From Treponema sp. (GTDB lineage Bacteria; Spirochaetota; Spirochaetia; Treponematales; Treponemataceae), in assembly GCA_024691265.1 (NCBI GenBank), contig JAILNT010000019.1:1-7766 (forward strand): a stretch of 7,766 nt of DNA, in the 5' to 3' direction. The notes beneath the pieces are model-generated. The model saw only the letters and a list, made by a program, of their open reading frames with translations. It searched no databases and had not been told where the DNA came from. Of the stretch, positions 4,549 to 7,766 are shown one piece after another. The position numbers and the translations under genes were made by a program. Numbering within the stretch: the first letter of the stretch is position 1; every line of letters starts with the position of its first letter.

Positions 4549-6075
4549 ATGGCTGATGGAAATACTTCTGTATTTGAAAATGTAAATAAGCTTGTTTCTT
4601 ACGGATTAAAAACCGGTCTTTTAGAAAAAAATGACGTAATCTATGCAAAAAACATGTTGCTTTTAAATCTTGGCTTAACAGGATTTGAAACAGCAGAGCA
4701 GGCAAATGAATTACCAGAAGTGTCTGAAACAGATTTGGAAAACATTTTGAAAGTTCTTGTTGATTATGCTGTAGAACATAATTTAACAGGTGGAGAAACT
4801 GTTGTTTATAGAGATTTATTCGATACAAAATTGATGGCATGTCTTGTAGACAGACCTTCTAATATCATAAACAAATTCTGGAAACTTTATAAAGAAAGTC
4901 CTAAAAAGGCAACTGATTATTTCTATAAATTCAGTCAGGATACAGACTATATAAGACGTTACCGTGTTTGTAAAGACTTGAAATGGAAAACTCCAACAGA
5001 ATATGGAGATTTAGACATAACAATAAATCTTTCAAAGCCTGAAAAAGACCCAAAAGCTATTGCTGCTGCAAAAAACATGAAGCAGGGTGGATATCCTCAG
5101 TGTCTTTTATGTAAAGAAAATGTCGGTTATGCAGGGCGAGTAAATCATGCTGCCCGTGAAAATCACAGAATAATACCTCTTAAGCTTGCTGGTGAAGATT
5201 GGGGATTTCAATATTCTCCTTATGTTTATTATAATGAACATTGTATTGTATTTAATTATAAACATACACCAATGCTTATTTGTCAAAAGACATTTGAACG
5301 TCTTTTAGATTTTATAACTCAATTTCCTCATTACACGCTCGGAAGCAATGCAGATTTACCTATAGTAGGTGGTTCTATACTTACTCACGACCACTTTCAG
5401 GGAGGTGCTTATGAGTTCCCTATGGCAAAGGCTGAAATTGAAAAGGAAATCTGTATAAAAGGATATGAAGACGTAAAGGCTGGAATTGTAAAATGGCCTA
5501 TGTCTGTAATCCGTATCACAGCAAAAGATTCTTCAAGATTAGTAGCTTTAGCAACTCATATACTTGAGAAATGGCGTGGATATACAGATGAAAAAGCTTT
5601 TATATTTGCAGAAACGGAAGGTGAAAAACATAATACAATTACACCTATTGCCCGCCGTAGAGGTGATTTATTCGAGCTTGATTTAGTATTACGTAATAAT
5701 ATAACTACAGAAGAAAATCCTTTAGGTGTATATCACCCTCATGCAGAATTGCATCATATCAAAAAGGAAAATATTGGTTTAATAGAAGTAATGGGACTTG
5801 CAGTTCTTCCAAGCCGTCTCAAAAAAGAGCTTTCTGATTTAGGAAAAGCTATTGTAGAAGGAAATGACATAAGTCATGATGAAGTGCTTTCGAAGCATTC
5901 AGAATGGGTTAAAGCATTTTCAAAAAGTTACAGCAAAATAGATTCTTCCAATATAGATGAAATTTTAAGAAAAGAAACAGGAATTGTCTTTAGCCATGTA
6001 CTTGAACATGCTGGCGTGTACAAATGTACAAAAGAGGGAAGAGAAGCATTTGATAGATTTATAGCTACTCTATAG
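4549..6075 (+). CDS. galT: UDP-glucose--hexose-1-phosphate uridylyltransferase, class II (Firmicute type)
   Basis: Leloir-pathway enzyme that swaps UMP between UDP-glucose and galactose-1-phosphate, giving UDP-galactose and glucose-1-phosphate in the cytosol. Its 508 residues match the long class II GalT (about 490-510), not the about 350-residue enterobacterial class. The nucleotidyl-transfer site is in G-G-S-I-L-T-H-D-H-F-Q-G-G with H280, H282 and Q284; H282 is the likely residue that carries UMP. C-L-L-C at 185-188 may bind a metal. The conserved C-terminal block holds Y-H-P-H-A-E-L-H-H at 395-403 followed by I-K-K-E-N-I-G-L-I-E-V-M-G. Start chosen from the AGGAG site 8 nt upstream. The gene has its own promoter and terminator; galK and galE are not adjacent here, although class II galT often sits beside galK. 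A related sugar-1-phosphate substrate is possible. Confidence 0.94.
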   Translation: MADGNTSVFENVNKLVSYGLKTGLLEKNDVIYAKNMLLLNLGLTGFETAEQANELPEVSETDLENILKVLVDYAVEHNLTGGETVVYRDLFDTKLMACLVDRPSNIINKFWKLYKESPKKATDYFYKFSQDTDYIRRYRVCKDLKWKTPTEYGDLDITINLSKPEKDPKAIAAAKNMKQGGYPQCLLCKENVGYAGRVNHAARENHRIIPLKLAGEDWGFQYSPYVYYNEHCIVFNYKHTPMLICQKTFERLLDFITQFPHYTLGSNADLPIVGGSILTHDHFQGGAYEFPMAKAEIEKEICIKGYEDVKAGIVKWPMSVIRITAKDSSRLVALATHILEKWRGYTDEKAFIFAETEGEKHNTITPIARRRGDLFELDLVLRNNITTEENPLGVYHPHAELHHIKKENIGLIEVMGLAVLPSRLKKELSDLGKAIVEGNDISHDEVLSKHSEWVKAFSKSYSKIDSSNIDEILRKETGIVFSHVLEHAGVYKCTKEGREAFDRFIATL

Positions 6076-6098
6076 TATAAAATAATAATATTTTTTAT

Positions 6099-6138
6099 TG
6101 GCTTCTATATCGTAACGATACAGAGGCCATTTTTTTTT
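6099..6138 (+). terminator. Intrinsic terminator of galT
   Basis: A 14-position stem (6099-6112 with 6116-6129, loop TAA) with one T-G wobble at 6103/6125 and one A-C mismatch at 6107/6121, followed by nine T residues at 6130-6138. It begins 23 nt after the galT stop codon. Confidence 0.92.
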
Positions 6139-6163
6139 ACTGTGAATTAGTGGGAATTCGTTC

Positions 6164-6169
6164 GATAAT
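6164..6169 (+). promoter_or_regulatory. Possible -10 box directly before the small membrane protein gene
   Basis: GATAAT (5/6 match) ends 8 nt before the ATG at 6178. No good -35 is found at 16-18 bases upstream (TGTGAA at 17). There is no Shine-Dalgarno site; GGGA at 6152-6155 is over 20 nt away. The layout copies that of apt and the nuclease gene but with weaker boxes. Confidence 0.35.
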
Positions 6170-6177
6170 ATTTAAAT

Positions 6178-6606
6178 ATGAAAGTCTTAAAAAGAAATTT
6201 TGCAGTAAGAGTGATTTTTTCTTTAGTCTATTTAGCATGTTTAGTTGTGGTGCTTTCTAAAGCAATTTTATTTTTCAAAACTGGATTTACATTATTAAAT
6301 ACTGTCACAATTATTTTTGCATTACTTTCAATTTTATTTATATTAATAGCTTCTTTTAAACTTATATTCGGATACCTAAAATATGATGAAGAAAAACTTG
6401 TCGTATTTGATGGACACGCAAAACATATTATTTATTTCAAGGATATAGAATATCTGAAGAAAACAAAAGGATTTACCTGGTCTATACTAATACATGATAA
6501 TTCCAGTTTCAAGCAGATATTCATACCTGTAAAATCAGAAAGTGTAAAATTTAAAAACTTCTGGAATACTGTTACTGTAAAGAATCCAAAGGCGAAGCTT
6601 CTGTAA
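6178..6606 (+). CDS. Small two-helix membrane protein with cytosolic tail, unrecognised
   Basis: I do not recognise a family with certainty. The 142 residues begin with a basic N-terminus (K2, K5, R6, R11), then two hydrophobic segments at about 12-33 and 39-60 joined by a short turn. A mixed alpha/beta tail at 66-142 contains V-V-F-D-G near 75-79 and alternating hydrophobic residues. The layout of two helices followed by a small beta-rich domain recalls bacterial PH-like (DUF304-type) membrane proteins; this is only a resemblance. The start is limited by an in-frame TAA at 6166-6168, and no other Met codon follows in the protein, so ATG 6178 is the natural choice even though it lacks a Shine-Dalgarno site. 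It follows the galT terminator and converges on the carboxypeptidase gene, overlapping it by 35 bp at the 3' ends. Confidence 0.7.
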   Translation: MKVLKRNFAVRVIFSLVYLACLVVVLSKAILFFKTGFTLLNTVTIIFALLSILFILIASFKLIFGYLKYDEEKLVVFDGHAKHIIYFKDIEYLKKTKGFTWSILIHDNSSFKQIFIPVKSESVKFKNFWNTVTVKNPKAKLL

Positions 6607-7492
6607 TTATTTTCATATATGAATCAAGAAATGCTAACATAAATTGTTGTATATCATTAAAATATTTCTTTTGAAAAATACAAGCTTCTTTACCTATATA
6701 GCGAAAATGCCAGCATTCCCACTTATAGCCAGTTTCTTCTTCATAGCCATAAGGAAAACTTAAACTCCAGCCATAATCTGCTGCATGCTGTGTAAGCCAT
6801 TTACATTCATCTGTAGTTGCATAAGTTTCACTTATAGAACCAAAATCAACAGAAGTACCTAATTGATGCTGGCTTGTACCCGGTCTTGAAGATTCCCTAT
6901 CAGCTTCTTCTTTTCCATCTATTTCAACCCAACGGTTATACACTGTCTTTTGGTAGTCATAAGACCTGTAAGAAGAAGAAACATGTAGTGTAATATTTTC
7001 TTTTTTTGCAGCAATAGCCATAAGAGCAAGATTATATTCAGCCATTTGTCTTAATTCCAGATTACGGCTTATAACATAACCTCTGTTCTCTTTTTGTAGA
7101 GAAACTAAATCTTTAGGTTCGTAGCCGTCAGGAAGATAATGCTGCTTATCGCATAGAGTAAGTAAAGATACACCGTCTTTTGTTGTTTTCTTATAGATTT
7201 TTACAATGTTCTTTAAATCTTGCAAAAAGTCATCTATATTTTCTGTAGTTATTGTTTTTGATAGTTCATTTTGTGCACGAAAACTTAAACTTGAAAGAGC
7301 ATTTTTTACTTTTATTATTTCCTGCTCCTTTGCAAGAACCTTTTGCTCTTCAATTTCTTTCATCTTCAACTTAGAGATTCTTTCAACTCTGCATTTCGAG
7401 ATTATGCCTAAAACTATACCAAAAATTAAACAGGTACAAATAAAAATACCTAGTTTCTTCAATAAAATTATGCGTTTCTTGTAATCAGTCAA
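6572..7492 (-). CDS. VanY-type D-alanyl-D-alanine carboxypeptidase, membrane-anchored
   Basis: A zinc peptidase of family M15B that removes the terminal D-Ala from peptidoglycan stem peptides outside the cytoplasmic membrane. The 306 residues comprise a basic start, one hydrophobic helix at about 14-31 (signal anchor), a charged, probably coiled stretch at about 38-65, and the catalytic domain from about 130. Motifs: S-S-Y-R-S-Y at 173-178, P-G-T-S-Q-H-Q-L-G-T-S-V-D at 204-216 with Zn ligands H209 and D216, and W-E-C-W-H-F-R-Y at 258-265 with the catalytic E259 and third ligand H262. The start codon is TTG at 7492-7490: an in-frame TGA sits at 7501-7499 and GGTGA lies 6 nt upstream. A second TTG ten codons on would shorten the tail before the helix. 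It overlaps the STAS gene by 8 nt, so the two are probably co-transcribed and coupled. Nothing here suggests vancomycin resistance; it fits ordinary wall or L,D/D,D-peptide trimming. Confidence 0.9.
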   Translation of the reverse strand: MTDYKKRIILLKKLGIFICTCLIFGIVLGIISKCRVERISKLKMKEIEEQKVLAKEQEIIKVKNALSSLSFRAQNELSKTITTENIDDFLQDLKNIVKIYKKTTKDGVSLLTLCDKQHYLPDGYEPKDLVSLQKENRGYVISRNLELRQMAEYNLALMAIAAKKENITLHVSSSYRSYDYQKTVYNRWVEIDGKEEADRESSRPGTSQHQLGTSVDFGSISETYATTDECKWLTQHAADYGWSLSFPYGYEEETGYKWECWHFRYIGKEACIFQKKYFNDIQQFMLAFLDSYMKIITEASPLDSLQ

Positions 7493-7766
7493 TTTCTGTC
7501 ACCGAATGAATAAAAAAGAATGTATCAGAGAATCCTGTAGCATCTATAACTTTTTTTGCAGATTCTGAAGGATTCATAAAATAAAGCTTGTTACCAAATA
7601 TTTCTCCCTCGTTATAAACAGCCATAAAAACACCCATACCGGTTGAATCAATAGCCGTTACATCTGATAAGTCTACAACTACGGCAGAATCCTCTATGTA
7701 GGTTAATAGTTTAGTTTGTAATTCTGATATTGTATAGGCATTTACAGCTCCAGTAAGTTCTATCAG
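7485..7766 (-). CDS. STAS-domain anti-sigma factor antagonist, 3' part (N-terminus outside window)
   Basis: The visible 93 residues run to the stop at 7487-7485. They match the SpoIIAA/RsbV fold: L-I-E-L-T-G-A-V-N-A-Y-T at the start, then V-V-V-D-L-S near 29-34, and the signature A-I-D-S-T-G-M-G-V-F at 38-47. In the family the serine of D-S-(S/T)-G is phosphorylated by a partner kinase/anti-sigma factor and the dephosphorylated form frees a sigma factor; here that is S41 of the visible part. Full-length relatives are about 105-115 residues, so roughly 10-20 residues are missing upstream. The kinase, phosphatase and sigma factor are not in the window. It could instead serve a partner-switching system that does not involve a sigma factor. 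Its last 8 nt overlap the start of the carboxypeptidase gene. Confidence 0.88.
   Translation of the reverse strand: MIELTGAVNAYTISELQTKLLTYIEDSAVVVDLSDVTAIDSTGMGVFMAVYNEGEIFGNKLYFMNPSESAKKVIDATGFSDTFFFIHSVTEID
7499..7503 (-). promoter_or_regulatory. Ribosome binding site that supports the TTG start of the VanY gene
   Basis: GGTGA lies inside the last codons of the STAS gene, 6 nt before TTG at 7492. Its TGA is also the in-frame stop that blocks any longer carboxypeptidase reading frame, so this site decides the start. Confidence 0.65.

Noticed and set aside
6612..6623. Palindrome TTCATATATGAA
   Set aside because: It sits inside the carboxypeptidase coding sequence near its 3' end, is AT-only apart from one base per arm, and has no companion copy in the window.
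6572..7492. Reading the VanY-type gene as an antibiotic resistance gene
   Set aside because: No vanHAX-like ligase or dehydrogenase genes nearby; the family is widespread as ordinary wall carboxypeptidases.

Overview
The window is AT-rich bacterial chromosome. It holds nine protein genes (two cut by the window edges), four clear intrinsic terminators plus two weaker or long-loop ones, and several readable promoters. I see no tRNA, rRNA, insertion sequence, CRISPR array, attachment site or prophage gene. The best guess for the source is a host-associated spirochaete of the Treponema type, with a low-GC Firmicute as the alternative. This rests on general resemblance: a clostridial-style TyrA, a Firmicute-type (class II) GalT, a KDPG aldolase carrying a glyoxalase-like tail, and a STAS/VanY pair. 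No marker gene settles it.

Layout. At 1-627 (+) is the 3' part of prephenate dehydrogenase (tyrA). Next, at 699-1232 (+), is adenine phosphoribosyltransferase (apt), with its own consensus promoter in the 71-bp gap and a strong terminator at 1251-1280. Between 1281 and 1505 there is no gene, but there are two hairpins whose imperfect pairs are wobbles only when read on the minus strand. They are either the terminator region of the next gene or a small RNA. At 1506-2054 (-) is a short Sfp-type phosphopantetheinyl transferase. At 2174-3142 (-) is a KDPG/KHG aldolase with a fused VOC (glyoxalase-fold) C-terminal domain, its own terminator, and a leader with a small hairpin plus U-run just before the ribosome binding site. 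At 3409-4449 (-) is a membrane-tethered non-specific DNA/RNA endonuclease. Diverging from it is galT at 4549-6075 (+), a single-gene unit with a promoter, a Shine-Dalgarno site and a terminator. At 6178-6606 (+) is a small two-helix membrane protein. It converges on, and overlaps by 35 bp, a VanY-type D,D-carboxypeptidase at 6572-7492 (-). The VanY gene overlaps and probably follows translationally a STAS anti-sigma-factor antagonist gene at 7485-7766 (-), which is cut by the window end.

The genes do not form one pathway. Most are single transcription units for metabolism (tyrosine synthesis, purine salvage, carrier-protein activation, Entner-Doudoroff or uronate breakdown, galactose use) and for envelope and surface functions. 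I did not find a convincing new multi-gene system. The most interesting signals are small. (a) apt and the nuclease gene have strong -10 boxes ending only 7-8 nt before an ATG that lacks any Shine-Dalgarno site, which predicts leaderless mRNAs; the small membrane protein may be a third case. The genes that do have Shine-Dalgarno sites sit beside them. (b) The structured minus-strand element at 1287-1400 may be a small RNA. (c) The aldolase has a VOC tail whose four expected metal-ligand positions all carry His or Glu.
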